NCBI GenBank assembly: GCA_022821865.1
Contig: JAJECW010000080.1
Coordinates: 1-43,065, forward strand
DNA: 43,065 nucleotides
DNA from: Pseudomonadales bacterium
GTDB lineage: Bacteria; Pseudomonadota; Gammaproteobacteria; Pseudomonadales; Pseudohongiellaceae
Reading direction: 5' to 3'
The position numbers and the translations under genes are program-made. Shown here piece after piece: positions 35,791 through 43,065 of this stretch (positions are counted from its first letter, which is position 1; every line of letters begins with the position of its first letter). The notes beneath the pieces are model-generated. The model ran no database searches, was not told the DNA's origin, and saw only the letters and a program-made list of their open reading frames with translations.

Positions 35791-35855
35791 GTAAGGTCTC
35801 GCGCGGGATGACGGGTAAAGTGTCGCGTAGAGTCATGGGTAAGCCAGGTGCGGGG
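35784..35855. repeat. Imperfect tandem repeats before the LacI-type gene
   Basis: Three units start at 35784, 35808 and 35835 (ATGACGGGTAAGGTCTCGCG, ATGACGGGTAAAGTGTCGCG and a shorter ATGGGTAAG). They grow out of the end of the REP pair. Nothing else is seen in 35670-35938 apart from the gene leader. Confidence 0.5.
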
Positions 35856-35938
35856 CAACCAGACCTGTGCAACCAGTCTTGTTGCCGGAATGTGGCAAGT
35901 GTCGGATACTGTGGGGGATTTGCTCGGGAGTCGTCGAT

Positions 35939-36952
35939 ATGAACAGGGTGACTTCGCTTGATATCGCGGACTTGGCCGGGGTTTCCCAGTCGACGGTTTC
36001 GCGGGCGCTGCGCGAGAGCCCGCTGGTCAATCCCCAGACGCGGCGCAAGATCCAGCTCATCGCCCGGCAGCAGAACTACAAGGTGGACAGCAGCGCCAGC
36101 AATCTGCGCTCGCAGCACAGCCGGACCATTGCCATGCTGGTGCATCAGGAGTCCGAAATGGACTCCGACATCAATCCCTTCTTCGTTTCCATGCTGGCAA
36201 GCATTACCCGGGCAGCGGCTGCGCGGAACTACGACGTGCTGCTTTCCTTCCAGCAACTGAGCGAGAACTGGATTGTTGATTACCAGAACAGCAACAAGGC
36301 GGAGGGAATCATCCTGCTGGGATATGGCGGCTACACCGACTACATCCGCAAGGTCGAGTTGCTCGATGGCGACCACGTCCTGACCTGGGGCCCCGTAATC
36401 GAAGGCCAGCCCGGACATTTCATCGGCTGTGACAATCGGCAAGGCGGATACATCGCCACGCGACACCTGCTCAGGCTCGGCCACCGCGAGATCGCCTTCC
36501 TGGGAGATATTTCCGACGATTGCCCCGAGATGCAGGACCGCTATCTCGGCTATTGCAGGGCCTTGCACAAGGCCGGAATTCGCGAGAAACCGGCCTTGCA
36601 GGCAACGGCTGCGCCCGCCGAGCGCAGCGGCTATCTGGCGGCCCGGGAATTGCTGCGCCGCGACGTGGCCTTCAGCGCGGCGTTCTGCAGCAGCGACCTG
36701 GGTGCCCTCGGCGCGGTCAATGCCCTGCGGGAAGGCGGATTGTCAGTTCCCGGGGATGTTTCGGTGGTCGGCTTTGACGATATTCCCGCGGCTTCCTACG
36801 CCACGCCCGCATTGACCACGGTTCGCCAGGATACCGCCGGGGCGGGAAAGATCATGGTGGATGCGCTGCTGCAACTCGTGGCGGGAGAGGCGACCCGCTC
36901 GCAACTCATCGAGCCGGAACTGATCATTCGAGCCTCCTGCCGGCCGCGCTAG
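35939..36952 (+). CDS. LacI family transcriptional regulator
   Basis: A 337-residue repressor. The N-terminal helix-turn-helix is TSLDIADLAGVSQSTVSRALRESPLVNPQTRRKI with the hinge following. The ligand domain includes GYIATRHLLRLGHREIAFLGD, DRYLGYCRAL, AAFCSSDLGALGAVNALREGGLSVPGDVSVVGFDDIPAASYATPALTTVRQD. The start is the ATG at 35939; an open extension upstream has no HTH character. Its position next to alpha-glucan enzymes suggests that it controls their use, with maltose or a glucan fragment as ligand. Its stop codon shares CTAG with the stop of the convergent glucosidase. Confidence 0.9.
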   Translation: MNRVTSLDIADLAGVSQSTVSRALRESPLVNPQTRRKIQLIARQQNYKVDSSASNLRSQHSRTIAMLVHQESEMDSDINPFFVSMLASITRAAAARNYDVLLSFQQLSENWIVDYQNSNKAEGIILLGYGGYTDYIRKVELLDGDHVLTWGPVIEGQPGHFIGCDNRQGGYIATRHLLRLGHREIAFLGDISDDCPEMQDRYLGYCRALHKAGIREKPALQATAAPAERSGYLAARELLRRDVAFSAAFCSSDLGALGAVNALREGGLSVPGDVSVVGFDDIPAASYATPALTTVRQDTAGAGKIMVDALLQLVAGEATRSQLIEPELIIRASCRPR

Positions 36953-38685
36953 AATTCCCGGCTGTTCTCCATGCCGACCCCGGCGATGAGGCTCGAATGG
37001 GGCGGCAATACCAGGCCGTCATTGTCGATGGCGCCCTGTCTGGCGGGGTAGCCATTGAGTTGCCGCAGCCTCTGACCCGCGAATGGCTCGAGTTCCCGCC
37101 TGTCGATCTGCTGCTCTTCCTTGTCCAGGTTGAAGCAGAGCACCAGGGTTTGTTCATCGCTTGCGCGCGCGCAGGCCAGCACCTTGTCATTGCTGACGGG
37201 TAGAAAACGAAAGTCGCCATGCAGCAGCGCGGGCTGCCGCTTGCGGAACCGCAGAAAGTCCCGGATGCAGGCATACACGGAGTCGGGGTTTCGGGTTTGC
37301 CGGTCCGCCGCCAGGGCCAGGTGCCGGGTATCGATGGGCAACCAGGGACTGGCGCTGGAAAATCCCGCGTTGGGGGCGTCTCCACTCCAGGGCATCGGCG
37401 TGCGGCAACCATCCCTGCCCTTGTAAACGGGCCAGAAATTCAGGCCGTAGGGATCACGCAGCCGCTCATAAGGCACTTCGGCTTCCGGCAGGCCGAGCTC
37501 GTCGCCCTGGTAAATGCAGATGGCGCCCCGCAGGCAGCTCAGCAGGATGGAAAAGAGCTTCACCGAATCGGTATCCGGGTCGTCGCCGGCCCAGCGGCTG
37601 GCCACCCGCTCCACATCATGATTGCCTATCGCCAGGCAGCACCATCCGGCGCCGACTTTCGCCTGCAGGGATTCCATGGTTTTCCGGATGTAACCCGCCG
37701 AGCCGTCGGGACCCATCAGGTCGAAGCTGTAGGCCATGTGCAGGCGGCGGTCTCCCCGGGTGTATTCGCCGATGGTTTCCGCCGAGCGTTCGGAGCCGAT
37801 TTCGCCCAGGGCCACCGCGTCGTAGCGGTCAAGCAGGCGCCGGATTTCCTCCATGAAGCCCAGGTTGTCCGGTTGGGTATGGTCATGGATATGGGTTTGC
37901 ATGGCATAGGGTGAAGCCATCTGGCCCCCCGCCAGAAACTGGTTGCGGGATACGGGTTTCGCCGGGTTGTCGCGCAATTGCGGGTCGTGCATGCAGAAAT
38001 TCACCGCGTCGAGCCGGAAGCCGTCGACTCCGCGCTTGAGCCAGAACTCGAGATTGTCGAGCCCGGCCTGGCGCACGGCGGGGTTGTGGCAATTCAGATC
38101 CGGCTGGCTCGAGAGGAAGTTGTGCAGATAGTATTGCCCGCGGCGCGGCTCCCACTGCCAGGCTATGCCGCCGAACACCGAGAGCCAGTTGTTGGGCGGG
38201 CCGCCGTCTGGTTTGGCGTCGGCCCAGACGTACCAGTCGGCCTTGCTGTTGTCGCGCCCGTCGCGGCTTTCCAGGAACCAGGGGTGGCGGTCGGAAGTGT
38301 GGCTCAGGACCTGGTCGATGATAACCCGGATGCCGCGCCGGTGCGCTTGCGCGAGCAGGGCGTCGAAATCCTCGAGTTTGCCGAACAGCGGATCGACGGC
38401 GCGATAATCGCTCACGTCGTAGCCAAAATCTTTCATCGGCGACTTGTAGAACGGTGAAATCCACACCGCATCGACGCCAAGCGCCGCAATGTAGTCCAGG
38501 CGCCGGGTGATGCCCCGCAGGTCGCCGGTGCCGCTGCCGTTGCTGTCCTGGAAGCTGCGCGGATAGATCTGGTAAATCACGGCGTTGCGCCACCAGTCGC
38601 TGTCCGCATTGCCATTGGCGGCAATTGCCGATTGCGGCGCACCCACCCGCGGCAAAGAACCGTTTCCGGCGTATTTTGATTCCAT
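36949..38685 (-). CDS. GH13 alpha-glucosidase or oligo-1,6-glucosidase
   Basis: A 578-residue glycoside hydrolase. Conserved GH13 regions are present: DQVLSHTSDRHPWF (region I), GFRLDAVNFCMHD with the nucleophile Asp (II), ALGEIGSE with the acid/base Glu (III) and AIGNHDVERVASRW (IV). WWRNAVIYQIYPRSFQDSNGSGTGDLRG at the start and the absence of a signal peptide place it among cytosolic alpha-glucosidases that act on imported maltooligosaccharides or isomaltose. I use the ATG at 38685, which lies close to the conserved start. It is intact, unlike its neighbours. Confidence 0.9.
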   Translation of the reverse strand: MESKYAGNGSLPRVGAPQSAIAANGNADSDWWRNAVIYQIYPRSFQDSNGSGTGDLRGITRRLDYIAALGVDAVWISPFYKSPMKDFGYDVSDYRAVDPLFGKLEDFDALLAQAHRRGIRVIIDQVLSHTSDRHPWFLESRDGRDNSKADWYVWADAKPDGGPPNNWLSVFGGIAWQWEPRRGQYYLHNFLSSQPDLNCHNPAVRQAGLDNLEFWLKRGVDGFRLDAVNFCMHDPQLRDNPAKPVSRNQFLAGGQMASPYAMQTHIHDHTQPDNLGFMEEIRRLLDRYDAVALGEIGSERSAETIGEYTRGDRRLHMAYSFDLMGPDGSAGYIRKTMESLQAKVGAGWCCLAIGNHDVERVASRWAGDDPDTDSVKLFSILLSCLRGAICIYQGDELGLPEAEVPYERLRDPYGLNFWPVYKGRDGCRTPMPWSGDAPNAGFSSASPWLPIDTRHLALAADRQTRNPDSVYACIRDFLRFRKRQPALLHGDFRFLPVSNDKVLACARASDEQTLVLCFNLDKEEQQIDRRELEPFAGQRLRQLNGYPARQGAIDNDGLVLPPHSSLIAGVGMENSREF

Positions 38686-38748
38686 GTGGTACGGGCTCTC
38701 AGTGCATCCGGCCCGAGTATACTGCCAAAGGCGGCACCCATTATGAAC

Positions 38749-38762
38749 TGCAATCGTATTCA
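38749..38762. promoter_or_regulatory. Candidate LacI-family operator
   Basis: TGCAATCGTATTCA has the central CG and outer TG..CA of LacI-type operators (TGNAANCGNTNNCA, one mismatch) and sits in the 126-bp gap between the divergent glucosidase and amylase genes. A TATACT lies at 38717-38722 on the minus strand. Binding by the nearby LacI-type protein is inference. Confidence 0.4.
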
Positions 38763-38811
38763 TTGCGCCGGTTTTTGAATCAGGCCGCAGCTTGTGCTAT
38801 CTCCATCCGCC

Positions 38812-40017
38812 ATGAGAAAAATCCTGCTGCCCTGCCTGTTGGCCGCCCTGACCGCGCGCTCAGGGGAGGAGTTGGCGGGCGGGTCCGGCGCGGCAAGCGC
38901 AATGGCTGTCTCCGCTGCCCCGGAACCCTTGCCGGCGGCCGGCCCCGAAGCCTGTGCAGCGAGCCCCGGGCAACTGCTCCATGTCGCCTCTCCCGACTGG
39001 CGCGAGCAGGTCATCTACATGCTGATGATCGACCGTTTCAACGACGGCGACCCCTACCAGGAGCACTTCTACTCGCTCGGCATGGTCAACGACATCAACA
39101 CCGGGAACCCCGAGGTAATCGCGAAATTCAAGGAGATCTACAAGTACTGGATCGACGAGGCGGGAGTGGATGCGTTCCGGATGGACACCGCCATGCGGGG
39201 GTCCAACGCCATGCTCGGCTATCCCCTCTACCACGAAATCAACCGGGTGCTCGCCCGGGGCGCGGAATCCGCCTCGCTCGCCTACCGCCTCGGACGCCAC
39301 ATGGACCTGTACCCGGACCCATACACGATTCCCAACTTCATCGACAATCACGACACGGCGCGATTCCTGGCTGCGGGGCATCCGGCGGCTTTCCGCCAGG
39401 CGCTGGCCCTGCTGTTCACGATTCCGGGAATTCCCATCGTTTACCAGGGTACCGACGAATACAGCGGGCCCGGCTTACTCGCCTACCGGCGGGAACAACA
39501 GGGCGAAAGCGTGATTGTGCTGCTGAACACCGCCGCCGGAGGATTTTGACATCGTGATCGAATCGGTCGGAATCGAAGGTCAGGTTTTCAGCGAGGATTT
39601 TGAACTCAGCGGTTGGGTCAGCCAGGGCAATACGGCTTTGCAGTGGATTCCCAACGGCAACCTGGACCGCGCCACCGAATTCATCGCGGACGAAGAGGGC
39701 AATTGGCGAATCAATGTGCCGGTTCGCGACCTCGGCGAGGCGTCGCGGTTTCTGCAGGTGTATTCGATGGATTTCGACCAGTTGTCCGAGCGCGTCAATT
39801 TCTCGACCCGGGTGACCGAAGCGGCATTGACGGCGCGGGTCGAGGACGATCCGGACGATGCCCATGGCCCCGCATTTACCTTACCACCTGGGAATCATCC
39901 GCGGAGGGCGATTACATCGACATCCGACCCGAGCCCAGCGACTGGTTTTTCAGTGGCGGTGAGCCCGGCGACCCGAAAATCATGGACGATGTCCTGCTGG
40001 AACTCAAGCGGGAATGA
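38812..40017 (+). pseudogene. Alpha-amylase (GH13) with internal deletions and frameshifts
   Basis: A secreted amylase gene in decay. After a signal peptide (MRKILLPCLLAALTARSG) come DWREQVIYMLMIDRFNDGDP, then an abrupt join to YSLGMVNDINTGNPEVI, GVDAFRMDTA, another abrupt join to NAMLGYPLYHEINRVLARG, and FIDNHDTARF. The joins lack catalytic region I and region III with the acid/base Glu, so the 38812-39549 product cannot be an active GH13 enzyme. The frame breaks at 39549. The C-terminal domain continues from 39554 (GEVQVF-type, VEDDPDDAHGP) and, after another shift near 39875, to the stop at 40017 (TTWESSAEGDYIDIRPEPSDW). The deletions might be assembly artefacts. Confidence 0.75.
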
Positions 40018-40030
40018 ACAGCCTCAATCC

Positions 40031-40054
40031 CGTCATTCTGCGCGCAGGATGACG
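40031..40054. repeat. REP-like unit (family D)
   Basis: CGTCATTCTGCGCGCAGGATGACGG, a single unit between the amylase remnant and the sulfatase. Confidence 0.6.
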
Positions 40055-40106
40055 GAAAGAAGTGTCTTCTTGCACGAAGCCGAGGAGCCTCATTCGGAGA
40101 ACTGAA

Positions 40107-41598
40107 ATGAACCGCATACGCCCCATCCGCTGGCTTGTCCTCGCCTTGCTGTTCTTCGCCGGCGGCACCCCACTGGCCCAGCGGCCGCCGAATATCGTCC
40201 TGCTCGTGGGCGACGACCACGGCTACCCGTATTTTGGCTTCATGGGCGACGAAAATGTCGTGACACCCTCCATGGACGCCCTGGCCGCGGGCGGAACCAC
40301 ATTCTCCCATGCCCATGTCACGGCCACCTATTGCCGCCCCTCGCTGCGCACCCTGATCACCGGCCTGCATCCGGTGCAATACGTTCTGCGCGAGAACGAA
40401 ATCGTCGAGCGGCGGCGCAGTGAAGACGCCGGCTACGAGGCGCTCGGCGACCGCGAGAGAGGGCTTTGGGAGCAGGTGGAAAAGGCCGCGGCCATGCGCG
40501 AATTCGAAACTCTGCCAAAGCTGCTCGGCGAAGCCGGCTATGTGAGCTGGCAGGGCGGCAAATGGTGGGAGAACAACTATCGCAACGGTCATTTCACCGA
40601 AGGCATGAGCGAAGGCTGGGACCTGTCGGCCTACGGCGGCGACGGCTTTTTCGAGGAGTTGATGGGCGCCGACGGCAACGATCTGGTGCGCGAGACCATG
40701 GAGCCGGTGTTCGATTTCATCGACCGCAACCGGGAGCAGCCGTTCTTCATCTGGTTCGCGCCTTCGCTGCCGCACGTGCCGTTCGACGCGCCCTACACCT
40801 ACCGCAAGTACTACCGGGACATGGACATCTCGGAATCGGCCAAGCTCTACTATTCCAACGTGACCTGGTGGGACGACGGCGTGGGCCGGCTCATGGACCA
40901 CATCGAAAGCCACAGCCTGATGGACGATACGCTGTTCGTGTACATCAGCGACAACGGCTGGGAGCAGGAAGCCGACGTCGAATACAAGGTGGAGGAAAAC
41001 GCGACCATCGCCGACGACCTGCTGCTCGGCAACGGCGGCGACCTGGGCAAGAACGGGCTCTACGACATGTCCTTTCGCTCGCCGCTGGTGTTTCATTGGC
41101 GGACTCGCAGATGGCCAAGGGCGGCGGATCGAACAGGACATGTCCTTTCGCTCGCCGCTGGTGTTTCATTGGCGGGGCCGCATTCGCCACTCGTTCAACA
41201 CTTCGAGCCTGGTCTCGTCCCTGGACATCTTCCCCACCATTCTGGACCTTGCCGGCGTGGAGATTCCCGGGGAGTTGCCCGGCAATTCCCTGCTTCCCCT
41301 GATCGAGGGTCGCGCAATGCCCGAGCGGACCCATCTCGTGGGCTATACCGACAATCGGCGCTCCATGACCACGCCCATGGGAGAGCGCGCCGAGGGCTAT
41401 TCGGTGCGCACCCATCGCTGGCAGTTCATCTGGTATGCGGACACCGACGAAAAGGTGCTATACGACATCACCGTGGATCGGCTCGCGGAAAACAATCTCG
41501 CGGACGATCACCCCGACCTCGTGGCGGAATTCCAGCGCGTCATCGAAGACTGGAAGGAGGAAGTCGGGATGCGGTCGGCGATTGCGATCCATGAGTGA
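40107..41598 (+). pseudogene. Sulfatase interrupted by a 73-bp insertion
   Basis: A secreted sulfatase gene. It has a signal peptide (WLVLALLFFAGGTPLAQ), the metal-binding IVLLVGDDHGYPYFGFMG, the formylglycine-type segment CRPSLRTLITG, and FIWFAPSLPHVPFDAPYTYRKYY. At 41064-41175 a 39-bp direct repeat appears twice with a 34-bp spacer. This adds 73 bp and shifts the frame, so the first reading ends out of frame at 41594. The true continuation (MSFRSPLVFHWRGRIRHSF...SSLDIFPTILDLAG) restarts at 41140 and ends at 41598. Removing 73 bp restores a 472-residue sulfatase. A plain duplication error in assembly is possible. The ATG at 40107 follows CGGAGA. Confidence 0.8.
41064..41175. repeat. 39-bp direct repeat inside the sulfatase
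   Basis: Identical 39-bp copies at 41064-41102 and 41137-41175 begin GACATGTCCTTTCGCTCGCC. The 34-bp spacer between them has no match elsewhere in the window. Recombination between the copies would delete exactly 73 bp and restore the sulfatase frame. Confidence 0.95.
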
Positions 41599-41608
41599 GG
41601 CGCGCTGC

Positions 41609-42403
41609 CTACCTGCCGTCGATGATTCTGCCGATGCCGCCGAGTACCGAGCCTTCGCCCTTGCTTGAGCCACCGTGGCCTGGCGCGCTGCCGATAATGC
41701 GGTCGGCAAGCCGGGAAAAGGGCAGACTTTGCAGCCAGACCGTGCCCGTGCCGCGCAGGGTCGCCAGAAACAGGCCTTCGCCGCCAAACAGCATTGACTT
41801 GAGGTTGCCTGCCTGCGCGATGTCGTAGTCGATACCGTTCGAGAACGCCACCAGACAGCCGGTATCCACCCGCAGGGTCTCGTTCCTCAGGCGCTTGCGG
41901 ATAAGCGTGCCTCCCGCGTGGACGAAAGCCATTCCGTCGCCTTCGATTTTCTGCAGCAGGAAGCCCTCGCCGCCGAAGAACCCCGCGCCGAGCTTGCGCT
42001 GGAGAACGACGCTGATCCTTGTGCCGAGCGCCGCCGCGAGGAAAGCGTCCTTCTGGCAAATCAGTTCGCCGCCCTCTTCGGCCATGTCGAGCGGCACGAT
42101 CGTCCCGGGATACGGCGCCGAAAACGCCACCCGCCGCTTGCCGGCGCTGGTGTTGGTGAAGTGGGTGGTGAAAATCGATTCACCGGTGAGTACTCTCTTG
42201 CCCGCGCTGAAAAGCTTGCTCATGACTCCCTGGTCCGGGTCGGAACCGTCGCCCATCTTGGTCTGGAAGTCGATGTTCTCCTCCATGTAGGTCATGGCGC
42301 CGGCTTCGGCGACGACGGTTTCGTTGTAGTCCAGTTCGACCTCGACGATCTGAATGTCGCCGCCGATGATTTCGAAATCCACTTCGTGACAATTGCGTGG
42401 CAT
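41609..42403 (-). CDS. AIM24 / TIGR00266 family protein
   Basis: A 264-residue soluble protein with the family pattern: [33 protein letters not shown] at the start, [69 protein letters not shown] and [34 protein letters not shown]. The family folds as stacked beta-prisms and has no agreed bacterial function. I begin at the ATG at 42403; the open reading continues upstream only into the hairpin element. It converges with the sulfatase. Confidence 0.9.
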   Translation of the reverse strand: MPRNCHEVDFEIIGGDIQIVEVELDYNETVVAEAGAMTYMEENIDFQTKMGDGSDPDQGVMSKLFSAGKRVLTGESIFTTHFTNTSAGKRRVAFSAPYPGTIVPLDMAEEGGELICQKDAFLAAALGTRISVVLQRKLGAGFFGGEGFLLQKIEGDGMAFVHAGGTLIRKRLRNETLRVDTGCLVAFSNGIDYDIAQAGNLKSMLFGGEGLFLATLRGTGTVWLQSLPFSRLADRIIGSAPGHGGSSKGEGSVLGGIGRIIDGR

Positions 42404-42439
42404 GGGAAGCCTCCTGTTCCGGTCTTGCTGTTGCGTTAA

Positions 42440-42538
42440 GGAAGCTCTGATTAAGTCAGAGCTTCGTGAGCAAAACAAAACCATGCTTTTGTTTTGCGAC
42501 AATGAAAAATTCCATGGATGGAATTTTTCAGAGAATAC
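42440..42538. repeat. Composite hairpin element, short form (family A)
   Basis: A 99-bp copy with hairpins GGAAGCTCTGA/TCAGAGCTTC, CAAAACAAAA/TTTTGTTTTG and GAAAAATTCC/GGAATTTTTC, ending CAGAGAATAC. The two middle hairpins of the long form are missing, and the join is at TTCGTGAGC, which both neighbours share. TTAA flanks it on both sides (42436-42439 and 42539-42542), which looks like a target duplication. It lies in the leader of the AIM24 gene. Confidence 0.9.
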
Positions 42539-42606
42539 TTAATGGTACCGTAATCGGGAAAGTCTGGTGGCTTCGACCCGACAGCGACTCACGTTGTGCG
42601 CACCTG

Positions 42607-43065
42607 TTAGCGCTGCAGGATTCGGTTCATTTCCTCGTTGGCGGCTTGCAGGGCGGAGCGGGCGTCCATTTGCCCGGAGGAAGTCAGTTCCAGGGCGGTA
42701 TCGAGTTGTTCGAAGACCATCAAGGTGGCGCGGGTCGTGGGTACTTCGGCGCCGAATTCCGCCTGCCGCAGGTAGACGTTCAATGTGGTGTCGGCGGCGA
42801 TATCCGGGTCGGTCGCGAGTGCGCGAAGCGACGGGATCAGATAGGGAAGCTCTGATCAAGTCAGAGCTTCCCTGCGGCACAGGGATGTGTCGCCGAATTC
42901 GATGGCGTAAGCCATTGAATTCGTGAGCAAAACAAAACCACGCTTTTGTTTTGCGATAATGAAAAATTCCAAGGAGGGAATTTTTCAGAGAATACATAGG
43001 TTTCGAGGGCGAACTCCTTTTGTACTTCGTAGGAGGAGAGCCATTGGGCGAGCTTGACGGCTTCC
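42607..43065 (-). pseudogene. Sugar ABC transporter substrate-binding protein, split by repeat, 5' end outside window
   Basis: Two pieces of one gene read in the minus direction. 43065 to 42999 gives EAVKLAQWLSSYEVQKEFAL plus ETY, and 42843 down to the TAA at 42607 gives LIPSLRALATDPDIAADTTL, then RQAEFGAEVPTTR, ALELTSSGQMDARSALQAAN and EEMNRILQR. Joined, they read as the C-terminus of a family 1 extracellular sugar-binding protein of the maltose type. The 152-bp element at 42844-42995 sits exactly between ETY and LIPS and introduces stops. Such a protein would have delivered maltooligosaccharides to a permease, in keeping with the neighbouring glucosidase and amylase genes. Confidence 0.8.
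42844..42995. repeat. Composite hairpin element, full form inside a gene (family A)
   Basis: The complete 152-bp form with five hairpins: GGGAAGCTCTGA/TCAGAGCTTCCC, GCGGCACA/TGTGTCGC, GAATTCGATGGC/GCCATTGAATTC, CAAAACAAAA/TTTTGTTTTG, GAAAAATTCC/GGAATTTTTC, then CAGAGAATAC. It is flanked by ATA on both sides (42841-42843 and 42996-42998). It interrupts the sugar-binding protein gene, so it must have inserted as a unit. Confidence 0.92.

Noticed and set aside
39912..41141. A 409-codon open frame on the minus strand
   Set aside because: It is antisense to the sulfatase and amylase remnant and lacks any motif.
42844..42995. Intrinsic terminator or riboswitch in place of a repeat element
   Set aside because: The sequence interrupts a coding region and recurs three more times with the same hairpin order, which marks a dispersed element.

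Overview
The window reads as chromosome of a GC-rich gammaproteobacterium, probably marine or host-associated. The grounds are the gene order nudF - DUF1249 (yqiB) - parE - parC, a monomeric NADP-isocitrate dehydrogenase, the efp/epmA/epmB set for EF-P lysylation, mpl, NhaD, a TIGR02444 protein, and many exported M20 peptidase, NHL-propeller and sulfatase genes. No rRNA, tRNA, transposase, integrase or CRISPR array was recognised.

Layout. 1-2390: an HTH / MbcA-ParS-like antitoxin gene, a DUF2889 gene and a thioredoxin-type arsC, separated by palindromic repeats. 2394-7864: a visibly AT-richer two-gene unit, a DUF4143-type ATPase overlapping by 4 bp a 1399-residue NACHT-like NTPase with a C-terminal PD-(D/E)XK nuclease. 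This is the best candidate for a little-described, probably anti-phage system. It runs directly into nudF. 7857-13900: nudF, DUF1249, parE, parC. 13901-16437: a second AT-richer island with a beta-class DNA methyltransferase, a partner that is probably its restriction enzyme, a HEPN-like ORF and a short overlapping ORF. A diverged 66-bp copy of the parC 3' end closes the island on its far side. 16639-27756: housekeeping genes (icd, GNAT, D-amino-acid aminotransferase, epmA, efp, epmB), a degenerate GGDEF-EAL protein, a membrane cyclase-homology protein and nhaD. 27793-33516: exported M20 peptidases, an NHL propeller and secreted proteins of unknown role. 33693-35669: TIGR02444 and mpl. 35939-43065: a LacI-regulated alpha-glucan locus in decay: an intact GH13 glucosidase, an internally deleted amylase, a sulfatase broken by a 73-bp insertion, an AIM24 protein and a sugar-binding protein gene split by a mobile palindromic element.

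The window is unusually rich in short repeat families, which I separate into: (A) a composite element of up to five consecutive hairpins, four copies, two with apparent AT-rich target duplications; (B) GCGTAA/TTACGC palindromes of 34-40 bp around arsC and the ATPase; (C) a 165-bp-class nested inverted repeat with GCCTGCGCCGCAGG ends; (D) REP-like units with GTCATTCTGCGCG; (E) a hairpin around GGGATGTATTYACGGCGTCC. Several sit exactly at gene 3' ends and supply the last codons and the stop, apparently altering protein C-termini (antitoxin, ArsC, NudF).

All family assignments come from reading motifs; none was tested by database search.
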